A program made the translations under genes and the position numbers. This document shows positions 52,901 to 64,000 of a stretch of DNA of 64,000 bases, one piece after another. Position 1 is the first letter of the stretch. Every line of letters begins with the position of its first letter. Source of the DNA: Baylisascaris procyonis. Lineage: Eukaryota > Nematoda > Chromadorea > Rhabditida > Ascarididae. Where the stretch lies: contig JAZARR010000008.1 of NCBI GenBank assembly GCA_037389465.1, forward strand, positions 248,001 to 312,000, read 5' to 3'. The notes beneath the pieces were generated by a model. That model ran no database searches. It saw only the letters and a list, made by a program, of their open reading frames with translations, and had not been told where the DNA came from.

Positions 52901-55141
52901 TTGACTAAAAATTCTTAGAAAATACTATAAAAGATTCGTCAGTGATCTAAATGAAGTTTAAATTTGGTATTTTTATAAAAAAATATGATAAGAAAAGAAA
53001 GACTAAATGAAACACCATTGTTGTTGATATCTGCTTTACGGAAATTTTCGATTAACCATCGTCTCTCATCAAAATGCATTCGTTCTTTGTTTTTCTTTTC
53101 GATTAGATATTGAAGTGCATTCATGACGATACGTTTCGATCGACTATCATCGGCAACAAAATCCAATGATTTATGCAGAAAACGTGTATGAGTGAGTATT
53201 ACCGAGAAACACATTTCCTCCTGTAAATAACCTTTAAAGCTTTTTTGTTTTATTGATTGATTTAGTTTTTTTTTTAATTTTTTGCGTAATTTTCCTATGA
53301 ACGCAACACTGATGTGACTCGGTGAATGACATTAGTAAACACTACTGAACGCAGAGCATTTTATAACATTTTTAAGGTTTTTTTCCTTATTTTGCTGAGC
53401 AATCATTCAACCTTTGCTCTCAAGAAGGTGCCATACAGGGGGGAGGGGAAGAGCGATGAGGTCGAATCTATGGAGTCTTTTTCCTTAACGACGATAAATT
53501 TTTACATCCGAATTTTTATTACATAGAAAACAACTAAGCCAACATTTAACGACTATATCGTTTAGTCATTTCTTTTATGTATTTTTGCAATAAAAGAACA
53601 GACGGCTGCAATTTAAATTTCTGATCTTTTTTCTTATAAAATTTTAATGTCGCTTTCAATCTCAACACTCTCATCGAACATGCAAAACAGCTGTTTAGTT
53701 TTACTCATCCAACAATGAATTGACAATGTCAACACTGATGTATGACCAATTAGAAAAAAATCTGATCGCTTGAATGTATCACTTTGTAGTGCTATCTGAT
53801 AGATACAACTGTGAAACATGCATGCATTTCTTTATTGCTTTTTGTAGAGTTCATAGAGAAATGAAAATATTACAGAATGTCTCCCCTTCCCTTTTCCTCC
53901 CAAATACTTTCACTGAAATTTTAGGATTAATTATAAACCACGGGTAAATAAGAAATATTCATTATTATGATTCAATGGAGAATAAACTTTCTCGAAACGA
54001 TTTCTCCAAATGAATGAATTAATTTAAAAATTTACCGATGTATGCTCTCGGAATGCATATTTAGTAGCCGCATTATGAAGATTATCCGTGCTGAAACCAC
54101 TTCGAACGTCCAAAATATTGCCAATTTCCACTGGAAAATTTATTTATTCATCATATACTAATAAACTCTCTCCACCGGAAATTCAATAATTTATATTAAC
54201 TTTCTATGTTAGTTTTAATATTTATTTTCACAAGTGAGTTCTTTACCTCATTATGTCCTCAGATATTAAACGAAGTAAATTTAAGCTTGAATGATTGCGA
54301 CTGCAACAATATATTCGATGTGTTGTTGCTTTCAAACTTGAAGTGATTCCGCTGACATGTATTGCATTGCCGTTGGCCGCCTGATGCAATACAAGAACAG
54401 CTAAGAAATCAAGTTGTTGAACCCACTGGCCATTGGTCAAATTTTGCGATTACAAGCTAACAATCATCAGCTACAACGATAGGTTCGTGAGGGGACCAAG
54501 GAGGGGAGCGAAGGTGGAAGCAAACAGTTGCCTGAAATGTTGCTTAGGGTACTTTCTCAGGTATAAATCTAGGGATGGCGTGATTCACTGGACATCAACA
54601 ACGATGCAAATTTTGGGAATTTGCGTGTAATTCGATGCCCGATGAAATTCGAATAAAAATTTTAAAATTTCGAGGAAAAAGTTGCTAAACAATGACATGA
54701 ACCACATGGGCAATCGGAAAACTTTAGTGGTATGTGTTGCGGCATTTCTGCCACTTCAACACAAACACTAAATGGCATTCCAGATAACACTTTGCTGCTT
54801 ATAATCACAGGTATTCGCTTAACTGATCACTTCTTATACAAATTAATTTCGTTTAAAAATACTTAAATAAATTATTAATTGTTTTTAAATACGACAGCAA
54901 GAAACAAACCAGATTTGAGTCGCATCGGCACAAATTTCCATAGGACACACGAACGGTAACACAGCCACCTGCCATCCTGGATGAACACCTTGTGAGGCGT
55001 GGATAATCGTGATCGCTTCACCCTTCTCAGCGTTACACCTTCCGAGCATAATTCCACACATTTTGCAACATCATCTTCCAGATGTTGTTGTCGTTGTAGT
55101 TCGTATTCACGAACAACGCCAATCGGTGGCTGCTGCTCCAT
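46888..55141 (-). CDS. plc-4: Phosphoinositide-specific phospholipase C, delta type
   Basis: Cleaves PIP2 to IP3 and diacylglycerol at the plasma membrane. Fourteen exons (minus): 55141-54910, 54130-54036, 53220-53016, 52635-52550, 51888-51700, 51602-51506, 51316-51113, 50746-50550, 49878-49608, 49444-49154, 48656-48604, 48226-48096, 47814-47666, 46979-46888. All phases close to 763 residues, close to human PLCD1. Order: PH (about 30-155), EF-hands (about 165-300; first loop DINNNGRLSFNE), X box (about 316-465), acidic linker, Y box (about 505-620; [12 protein letters not shown]), C2 (about 640-763; DDFIG-like [11 protein letters not shown]). Catalytic residues are kept: His in SSHNTYL, Glu and Asp in ELDIFDG, His in CITHKRTL, Glu in TIENH. 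It should be an active enzyme. C. elegans PLC-4 is the delta-type family member, hence the symbol. Confidence 0.93.
51113..51316 (-). CDS. plc-4: Phospholipase C exon: start of catalytic X box
   Basis: Reads [12 protein letters not shown], then [20 protein letters not shown]. The first catalytic histidine lies in SSHNTYL. It ends RLLE with a split codon completed as L-D by the next exon, forming the conserved E-L-D metal-binding turn. Confidence 0.92.
52550..52635 (-). CDS. plc-4: Small EF-hand exon of phospholipase C
   Basis: An 86-nt exon ([20 protein letters not shown] and on) that completes the calcium-loop sequence begun at the end of the 53220-53016 exon. The acceptor is tttag and the donor GTTTGT is weak. 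Family alignment and phase (1 in, 0 out) support it. Confidence 0.8.
54910..55141 (-). CDS. plc-4: First phospholipase C coding exon (start of PH domain)
   Basis: The ATG at 55141 is chosen because no in-frame ATG lies just upstream; the next codons upstream begin with TTG. It reads [19 protein letters not shown], then the PH start ([26 protein letters not shown]). It ends at G|GTTTGT in phase 1. A 5' UTR exon further upstream is possible. Confidence 0.75.
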
Positions 55142-57339
55142 CGTGCTCCATTGTGGCAACCCACTAGCCTCTTACAATCTCTCTCAACGAATCTCTCTAA
55201 CCGTCTGTGTGACGCTTCGTTTCGTAGACTTCTATAGTCTGCTAACATCATCTAATCGCTTCTCCCTTCAGAACTCTTTCTCTGATGCATGAGCCTAATT
55301 CACTATGTCGATTTTGTCGTCAAGAAAAGTATTTCCTGATGATGCAAAAACAGGTGCTGCAATATGATTTAAATGGCTATTAATGCCTCGATCTAGGACA
55401 TGACCTTCCATAAAGCTCTAGTTCGAGTAATATGTGGACTCTATTACATCTCTCGCATAAATCTTGAAACGCAGGTACAGTATACAGGTATATGCAGCAT
55501 ATCTGAGTGGTATTCAAGGCACATAAATGCCAGTTGTTCAGTTCTTTATTTCACTGAAGCAAATGGTGAGGTCACTGATCGATAGAAATGATGAGCGATG
55601 AGTTGTTTAGAGTGTTGTCTAGCAAGTGAAATGCATTATTCATTTGAAAAGCTATGTGCAAATTCTTTTCTTTTTTAGCACAGAGGGTTTGTTAGCACGA
55701 TGCGCTTTTTAGATCTAAAAAGCACGATAGAAAGATAAAGATGCCACTCTGTTTATACGCTCCCTCCCACCTTCTATAAGCCTACTTCCTTCGATCGTCT
55801 GTGGAATTCGAAAATTTTGTACAGGAGAGCCTCTATCTGTACTCTCGATTTTCATACTCCATCTGGAATAGTAAATAGTATAAGCCCTTGAAAACAAGTA
55901 AAGTTGCTTTATATCACCTCAAACGATTGCTTCTGTTTCAGAATTTCAGGACGATATAAGTCAGTGGTTTTCATAGGCTTTTTATCTTCGCATATAGGTC
56001 ACTTGTCGCCAGGAGTTATAAATAAAAATATGGTTTATTTGAATATTTCGGCAAACACTCTGGTATCAAGATTTCAATGAAAAAGTTTGCTTTTATCCAT
56101 TACTGTGAGCATTCTTTTACATTAGGAAGTTAAAAAGCCCACCATAGTAGCTGACACAATATGCGCTTTCTCTTTCGCTTATCGTAGCAACCATTTTTAA
56201 TGACTAATAACGTCTTTGCGAAAAAATGCATTCATATTTTAATTGATTCGGCCGCTCGTACAATTCCACTTGCAGGTGATCCGTTTTCTCGTTTTGCAAT
56301 CCAACCAGTTGGAAATAAAGGTTCGACAGGTTGGAAAATGTCTCAGTTTTTTTTTTTTGCGCATTCAAGCGACTATAGCCCCTTGATATCTCACCTTGGT
56401 AGTTCGTATTGAAGGCCATACAATGGTGTATTTCGTTTACCATATTTAGTGAACTGGAACTACCTGAAAAACAAGCGGATATTCATACATACATGGGATG
56501 TGGGAATAAAATTACCAAGAAATACACAATAATAGAGTGAGAAGTAAGCAAAGAAGACTAGCAGGATATGTGCTTTGTATTGTTCAACTTCCTACGCGAA
56601 TGTGTTGCACAAATGATAAAAGAGTATGGCAACAACAATAACAAAACAATGCAAAAATTATATTTCGTGCACAATTGATAGATTATAAAATTGCGCAACA
56701 AAAGGTTTATTTTTATTTGAACATCGGATTAGCTGTAGAAAAAAAGATATTCAACCACTGAAATTTTATGGTGCTTTTGCCCACTAATAACGTATATAGC
56801 AGTGGATTAATACGATTACTTAGTTTTTGAGAGATTATCTTATGTGGTAGATTGTACTTCAAAAATTGAATTTTCATGGCTTTTGCGATTTTCAAATTGA
56901 AACTATCGTATTGACGGACAGACAGATACAATAGTAGAATAGCACGTCCGTCCATCTTTACGGAAAAATAGCTCGTCGAATTTTAGAATGGAATTATGCC
57001 CTGCATATTCGTCTTCATCTTCGGTAGCAATAAGCCGTATTGCATATTTCAGTGTCATCGATGAACTCCTCAGAGAGGGAGATGAAGGAGGGAGGGGGAC
57101 TGGGGATAAGGGAAGAAGGATGTTTCACTCTTTCCCCGTTGTACTTGTTGAGGTTGTGCAACCATCAGTGGCACACTTCACGCAAGCAATAACAATTGAG
57201 GTAAACGACAGCTGTGGTGGTGTCAGTGTGGATCGCATCCGAGAGGGCGTTTAAAGTTGGCCGCAGCTTCTTTTTCTCTGCAGCAATCTATCGGCGCCGC
57301 TCGGCACCCCAACTAGATGATGATCATTGAGGTGGCGCA
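55142..57339. promoter_or_regulatory. Shared upstream region of the divergent phospholipase and innexin genes
   Basis: About 2.2 kb between two start codons pointing away from each other. The innexin side (57070-57330) is unusually G-rich and then CpG-containing (ggcgccgctcggc). ORFs here are shadows. Promoter function is inferred from position only. Confidence 0.45.
57269..57283 (+). promoter_or_regulatory. Strong 3' splice acceptor upstream of the innexin ATG
   Basis: A pyrimidine run ending tttttctctgcag lies 57 bp before the start codon. It is either the end of a 5' UTR intron or a spliced-leader trans-splice site, as is common in nematodes. Confidence 0.5.
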
Positions 57340-59425
57340 ATGGTGTCCGGTGGCTATCGCGTTGGTATGCACATCATCACATCTGCACTCAGACTTCTTG
57401 AACCGCGTGTCGATGACGATCTAGTAGATCGTCTTCATTATCTATATACCTCGACTATTATATTCCTATTTGCTATACTCGTCTCGGCAAAACAATACGG
57501 TAATCATCTCATACCAATCTCTATTGAATCTATTTATCGTGACGAGATCTTCATTTTTATTATTATAAAAAATTCTATTATCATAACGTCCTACATTTCT
57601 TCAATATTTATTGAACATGCTTAGTTTAATGCATCACAAGTTTTCTCATGAATCTATTGAGGAACGATATCATTGAAAGGAAAGTGACAAGAATCTGCTT
57701 CGCTGAATACTTTCGTACGAATTTCCTCATTCTCAGACATGCTTAACGTGGAACAAATAGAAACTGAAAACTTCCAGGACGTTTTTAACTTCGAATAATT
57801 TGCCACGGTTATAGCAGTTTTCGGATATCAGTTGTCTTGCTTTTGCAACAGACCTTATAATGGAAAGATGTTCTTTGTGTTGAAGTAGCTGAAAACTAAT
57901 GATATTCAATGCGTGGCCGCTCAATATTAATTCGATCTAGTATCCGTCAGCGCGAGTCCCATTTGATGTCCACTCCAGCTTGGTATCCTTGAACACCATT
58001 TCGCTTACGTATCTCTCAACACCAATCGACTTTGATTTCTCGATGGTTCCACACTGCTGAAATTTAGAACATTATTCCATTCTCAACATCTGCGTCTCCG
58101 TTATTTTTTGAATGCTACATGTACATTTTATTCCTATTTTATATTCAAATAATAGTGACATACAAATTTTGCAAATGAAATCGAGGTATGCGCGCGAATT
58201 TGTAAAATTTATGGAATATTCATATTCTCACATAGTTAGTTCATAATGTAATTGATTTCTAAATTTCTTCGATGTTTTGAAAATTTCCTCATCTTTCCTA
58301 ATTTTATTATTTTGTCGTTCAAGACTATTGAGGTGATTTTCAAAACGTTGAATGATGATCGAATTTCTACCACTTTTCCTTGGAGTATTTTTTTTTAAAG
58401 AAAATAAATTTTTTTTCTTCAATTTTGATGTAGCCCCTTTAAGCAGTCGCAAATTGACGAATCAGTTGGAGAATGATTTAAAGGCGTGATTTAGTCGGCA
58501 AATTGTGGAATGAATCGTGCACTTCAAAGCGTCTCGTTTTCTTCATCCAATCTTCGAGGTTTCTTTGGAAAGAAGAAAACTTTTTGAATAAAAATCTAGT
58601 TTTTTCCCTAAAAATTGCATCAAAAAAAATCTTTCAAATCTTCTCTTCTAAACAATAGTTATATGAATATAATTGACTAATAACACAGTATTTTGTCAAC
58701 TTTTCATTGTTTTTTGTCAACTTTGCAAAAAAAAGCCTTGCAACATTTTTTCGAGCACAATATTTTTACAGTAAAAATAGAATTTTTTTCCCATTCAAAT
58801 TTATTTCCCATAAAAATCATGTTTTAATCCTTCCACTTCGAAGAAGAATAAAGAGTGCGGAAAAATTCATTTTTCTAAATATCTCATTTTAACAAACATT
58901 TTTATTGAAACGAACTATTAAAACAAATTTTTTCGTTCGTAATATTTTTCTAAATGATCAAAAAAGCTTCCAATCGAATTCATCTTGGTACTATTCGATT
59001 GAATGCAATCTTCTATTCAATAGTTTTTTGCGATTATGAATTTTTCCCTCATAATATATAGTAGTATCATGATTAACATTCTTTTTTTGTTGATCGTTGA
59101 ATTTTTATAATTAAAAAAGGTGAATACAATTTTTACTTACATTGGATGTTGCAAAATGAGAACGCATCGAGTTCCTTCTCACTAGCATAAGCTTAGTTTT
59201 TATGACAGCTTTTGATCGTTTCTAAAGACGAGGAATTAATTCTGCTTTGGCGTTCTCTATTTCTCAACTTCGTTAGTCGATCCTTAATAATCGATAAAAA
59301 GATATTTGAGGAAAATTTGACAATAATACAAAAATTGAATATAATCCACTTCAGTGGAGTTGATAGATCGAAATTTTATCAATACCATTCAAATTTTGAT
59401 ATGATCTAGGCAAATTTGTTTTATT

Positions 59426-59456
<31 letters not shown>

Positions 59457-59461
59457 TTCAT

Positions 59462-59492
<31 letters not shown>

Positions 59493-59497
59493 TTCAT

Positions 59498-59568
<71 letters not shown>

Positions 59569-59608
59569 TTTGCTTATTTATTCACTTACTTATTCTTATT
59601 CAGCGTCT

Positions 59609-59660
<52 letters not shown>

Positions 59661-60968
59661 AAGTAAATACAATAGAACAATTATTGAGAGGGTGGTAAAC
59701 GAAAAAGAAATAAAAATATACAACCGATAGCAATAATAAGTGGAAAGAATCGTATTTAATAGCAGTTCCGCTCGCTCATCTACTGAATATTTATAAAAAT
59801 CGATAAAGAATGTTTGTACTTGAGATCAGGCTTATTTCTCTCTTCAACCGATTACCTCTAAGGCTATTGACTTAATCTTTACTTATATCATTCCTAACTA
59901 ATGAGGCAAAAGGATTCGCCAAATAGAAAAAAAGAAACATTTAAGGTAATCAATAAATTTTTTTCTAACATTGATGCAAAATATGCATCGACAGGTTGGA
60001 AAATTGTGAGAATTAAAAAGTTATTTTTTTTCTTTCAGCAGGTCATCCTATAGAATGTTTCGTTCCGGCGCAATTCACACGGGCAATGGAACAATATACC
60101 GAAAATTATTGTTGGGTTCAAAATACCTATTGGGTACCTTTTCAGGTGAGTTGATTTAAATATTTTTCACTTCATTACAATTTCAAACTTGAAGAAATTA
60201 CTTCCAATATGGGAAGTGCTATCATATATTGATTTGTTGCTCGGCAAAAACGTAACATTAAAAAGAATCCTTCAATGAAAATTACTATTTAGTTAAAAGA
60301 AGTGAAAACTCTCTATCAACTTCCAATTTTTGCATAACGGTAGGCTTGTTTTTTACTTAATGAAGCATGTTTCTGTCATCAAACATTTTTACGCTTTATG
60401 AAGAAATTTTTTAAAAAGATAAACAATTACATGTTGAGATTATTTTTGAATACACTATGAGAAAAGAGATAATCAAAATTAAAATATTTGCTACTTCATC
60501 GTGAAATTTCAATAATAACATGTAAATTGCCTATTCAGGATCTAATACCACATAGGATCGATGATAGAGAACGCCGTCAAATAGGTTATTATCAATGGGT
60601 TCCATTTGCGCTCGCGATCGCATCACTTATGTTTCATATGCCTGCTACCGTTTGGCGAATGCTTGCAACACAATCAGGTGAGACGTTCTATTTGAATTCT
60701 TTTCATATAAAATGTTGGAAATTTCACTCGTCATTTAGAACAGCATTTTAGTGACATAGTTTATGAGTTTTTTCTTCTCTTAAATTACTATTGTAATGTT
60801 CAATTACTCACCTCTATCATCTATATGCTGTTCACTCTTCTATTTGCTTGGCGTACAGCTGTTATGCTCTCTGAGAGTATCTCGCATAGCCTAAGGGCAA
60901 AAAGGAGAGGAAAACGAGCCGCTTTGTTCAGTATTATCGGTAATTCGATCTCAAATCAGTTGGATAAT
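57340..60968 (+). CDS. Innexin (gap-junction channel), 5' part
   Basis: Four-pass plasma-membrane protein forming invertebrate gap junctions. Exons 57340-57499, 60039-60145, 60539-60677 and 60859-60968 close in phase to 172 residues. The start is [17 protein letters not shown]1 is around [19 protein letters not shown]. The first extracellular loop holds two cysteines ([21 protein letters not shown]). The family signature [11 protein letters not shown] opens TM2, followed by a cytoplasmic loop of basic residues ([13 protein letters not shown]). The last exon's donor (GTAGAA) is uncertain; an alternative GTAATT lies at about 60939. TM3, TM4 and the second loop were not found before 64000, so the gene probably continues beyond the window. 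The paralogue is not assigned. Confidence 0.85.
59420..59585. repeat. (TTTA)n microsatellite
   Basis: About 165 bp of nearly uninterrupted TTTA units with a few TTCA/TGCT variants. It gives a spurious 81-codon ORF of Y/L/F/I. Confidence 0.95.
59610..59660. repeat. (AT)n microsatellite, about 50 bp
   Basis: Alternating TA run with a single G interruption near its end, 25 bp after the TTTA array. Confidence 0.95.
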
Positions 60969-63900
60969 GTAGAACAAAATTTTAGTTTAGCATTACTATA
61001 TGAATTTGTTGCATTTTTTTATGAGAATCGATTCTTTGACAGAAAAAAATCGCTTTTCTTTTCATTTCATTTTTTTTCAAGTTCTTTTTATAAGTTTAAA
61101 AACTTACCTCATAGCATTAATATGATATTTCTTCGTCACTAAATTAACATCAAAAAATCGAAGTATATTGCGATTATCACTGAAGATCGATCAAACCGTG
61201 ATAAGTCCTTTCGATCACATATATAATAACAACAGTTGCATTAGGCGTTTTGATATAAATTATATAAATTTTGCGCATTGAATACGTCTGTCTGTGTCTG
61301 TCTGTTGTGGGCGTTTATCGCATGAAATACTCACTTAGATATTACCACATTTTATTTGTTATTCAATAATATCTCTATATATTTTTGCATCATCATTTTC
61401 TAGTTGCTGTTGTAGTGCGTTTTTTTATCGTCAATTTTATTCAAAATTCATAAATTATTGAAGAAAATATTTTCGAAAATTTAAGAAATTTATTAGCAAA
61501 CAAGAATATCTGAAGGAAGTATTGTCGACAAAATAATATCAAATAGATATTACCTCATTGAAAAAAGTACAAGCAGGTGGGCAGATATAGAAGTGGGAAG
61601 TTGTGACTGTTATAGAATTTCTTTTTCACATAACCTCTCGAAACAGTTGAACTTCACCAGTCATCAAGTATCGTTTACACTCAATCTCCTCAAGTTGCCC
61701 TGAGGGGATATTTGTGGCATATTGTACGGCAATAATTTAAGGTGTGGTTTTTTGTGTGTTGCTCATTATTGCTAACGTTGAATGGTTGTAATATTGCTTA
61801 AATTAGCACAACAAGACATAAAAATGAAAAGCAATTAGCGTAAAACTAACCATTTCAAAGCAATCATCGATTATCTTATTGAATGAGTTTTAAATCATAA
61901 AAATATTTTTTGGTGTGATAACATACTTACGTGCTATTCACATATTTAATAACTGTCTTGCTAGATTGTTCTACTATTTTGATCTTCATCGCTTTTTGCA
62001 TTAATAATAGCAAATTTTTGAGGTTTTGAAGAGCTAAAGCTTACTCGTGAAAAAATTTTAGCTTAATTAATGCTCATAATCTAGAAGTATTTGAATTTTG
62101 ATAAAACAAATTAAGAAGTATACTAGATGAAATGGCACGATATGTGCTTTTGCGTCTTTCTGACCTAGCCAATCGCAATGACAGTAAAAAAATACACAAA
62201 ATAATAATTCTGTAATTTTTATACTATGATTCTTTTCAAGGAAATGCTTAACTAATATGGAGTGGAGGTAAATTTTTTAGCACCTTCAAAGGTTTATAAT
62301 CAGTTTCGAATATGAAAGAGCAACATAGCATAAGAAGTCAGTCTCATACCTACAAGCCTTAATGATTTCCATGTTTCAACTATTGAGTAGACCGACACGC
62401 AGACATACGTATACACATACATACATGTGCAGAGACTTGCTCAATGAAGAGGTTAAAGAACTGAGGAGCTAGTGAAAGATCCAGAAACGCCGCATTTCTA
62501 GCGATCAGCCTGCACTTTTTGTTAAAAATTAGGAATGTTTTATGAAAAAAAGATAAGCTTCTCAATATTACTATAGCTTATTTTGTGGGTTCAATAAATG
62601 AGAGCATCACTCACAATTACTACACAAAATCATTCCGTCTATTAGAGTGGTTGCGGTTGCTAGCAATGTACTTTTTTAAATGAAGCTTCTTTCATTAGTA
62701 CTTTGTCGGGACTACTAGACGACTACCTCTGCTTCATTCCCCTATAACATATGTTATCGATGTCAGCAATTTGTGTACGATTCACTTAACGTAAGGCACG
62801 TAAACCTCACTCTTTCTCTCTCTTTCCATCTCTCTCTATCTCCACCTCTTTTGTTTCCTCTCTCTCTCTCTCCTGATTGTCTGAGATCAAAGGTTGATAG
62901 TTCCATAACGAAATCTGTAAGCTTCGAGATTAGGGCATATAGGATATATTAAAAAAGTGAGACGCATTTGTCAAAGAAATCGAAAAAAAGAGCAATTTTT
63001 TGAATATTTATGAGACGTTTAGTATGCAGTGTGGAATATGATGGGAAATAGTCGAAAAAAGTTTGCGTGACATTTACAATCATCAGTTATAGCACTCTAA
63101 ATCTTTCTTCAGCATATACACATCGGAATTCCGCAAAGATGCGATAAACAATTTGGCAGAATTTGCAAACTTCAGTGAATATCCTAACTTCGAAGTTGAA
63201 TGGTGATTTAGAGGAAACCGAATCCAGTGAGATTAGGAACGCATAATGATATCAGTAAATGAATATACGGTCATAAAATAACTTATCTTTCCTCGACATT
63301 CACATAGAAAAATTTTTGGAGGAGAAGACCAGCTTAATACAAAGCATTTAAGAGAGTAATTAAAGGTACATATTTGAGAGATTGTATTTTGCATAATTTT
63401 CTAATTATATCTGGAGAATTTTTTTGCGTTTGCATAATAAATTAGCTGGAGAGGAAGTGAGGTGAAATGACTTGTGTAAATTCGACCAGGTTGAACGAAC
63501 AAATTGCTATTATTAGTTTACATATGTGGCTTTCCAAATTTATTTTTCACGTTGAGTTTAGTATTATTGTTTCAGAAAACATTTATGAGAAGAATGTTCT
63601 TTCATCAGAAATGTTTGTATTCCACCTGTTGCCGAATATGTACAACTTAGTCCACATCACATGACCATTCGTTGAGAGGTCTTTAACGTTTTTTTGCGTG
63701 TGTGATGGATGATTTGTATTCTTTGTTCCGCAATTTTTACAACATGTTTGTTACGCTCATCAATTTTATTAAATTCAGGCTGTACTTGTATTTCTTTCGG
63801 TTTGGAACTTCTCCAAAGACTTATTGTGTCAGACACATCTCAGATATGTCAGACACTCTCAGACACGTTAGACACGTGAAGTAATCGACGCATCTCATTG

Positions 63901-64000
63901 AGAATCGGCGGCGATAATCCACCATTAAAAAATAACAAAGACGGATAAGTGGGAAAAACTATCGAAAGATGTACTCACCAACTAAATGAATAATATTAGG
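60969..64000. other. Right end of window, probable innexin intron
   Basis: Three kb without an exon I can support. It contains a CT-rich tract (about 62810-62872), a gtctgtctg tract near 61287 and one copy of the dispersed repeat at 62135. ORFs at 63467-63884 show no innexin motifs. Confidence 0.45.
62810..62872. repeat. CT-rich microsatellite
   Basis: ctctctct units interrupted by tttcc and atctcc, near the right end of the window. Confidence 0.8.

Larger units (their letters stand above)
57500..60038 (+). other. Innexin intron 1
   Basis: A 2.5-kb AT-rich intron between TM1 and the first extracellular loop. It contains the large TTTA repeat at 59420-59585 and an (AT)n tract at 59610-59660. 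No other gene is seen. Confidence 0.6.

Noticed and set aside
59416..59661. 81-codon plus-strand ORF
   Set aside because: It is a pure translation of the TTTA and AT microsatellites.

Overview
The window is animal nuclear DNA, most likely from a nematode. It is AT-rich, and its genes are split into small exons by long AT-rich introns with GT..AG borders. It carries an innexin (the invertebrate gap-junction family) and short nematode-style 3' splice sites. A parasitic clade III (spirurid or filarial) worm is my guess, but the sequence does not prove it. Only a small part is protein coding. Exon joins below were worked out by hand from reading frame, splice phase and family alignment.

Layout. 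(1) 617-36156, plus strand: the 3' part of a transmembrane cadherin-family gene. Its 5' end lies outside the window. Exons carry cadherin repeats, a membrane-proximal region, one transmembrane helix and a short tail. One intron (5629-27496) is almost 22 kb. (2) 20592-24498, plus strand: a separate ATG-to-stop gene of 3 or 4 exons inside that giant intron. It encodes about 496 residues of a family I do not recognise. (3) 38645-41971, minus strand: a four-exon, 275-residue ATF4-type bZIP transcription factor. Upstream short ORFs, including a 58-codon ORF overlapping the start codon, recall the translational control of ATF4 mRNAs. (4) 46888-55141, minus strand: a complete 14-exon, 763-residue delta-type phosphoinositide-specific phospholipase C with PH, EF-hand, X, Y and C2 domains. 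(5) 57340 to at least 60968, plus strand: the 5' part of an innexin gene that continues past the exons I can join.

The phospholipase and innexin genes diverge from a shared 2.2 kb upstream region. The bZIP and cadherin genes converge tail to tail. Functional links are general only: innexin channels pass IP3/Ca2+ signals of the kind PLC makes, cadherins mediate adhesion, and ATF4-type factors act in the stress response. I see no operon. Repeats are mostly simple sequence: three (AT)n tracts, TTTA/AAAT and AATT blocks, GA/CT tracts and G-runs. There is also a small dispersed repeat and an 82-bp tandem duplication. I saw no tRNA, rRNA, CRISPR array or intact transposon.
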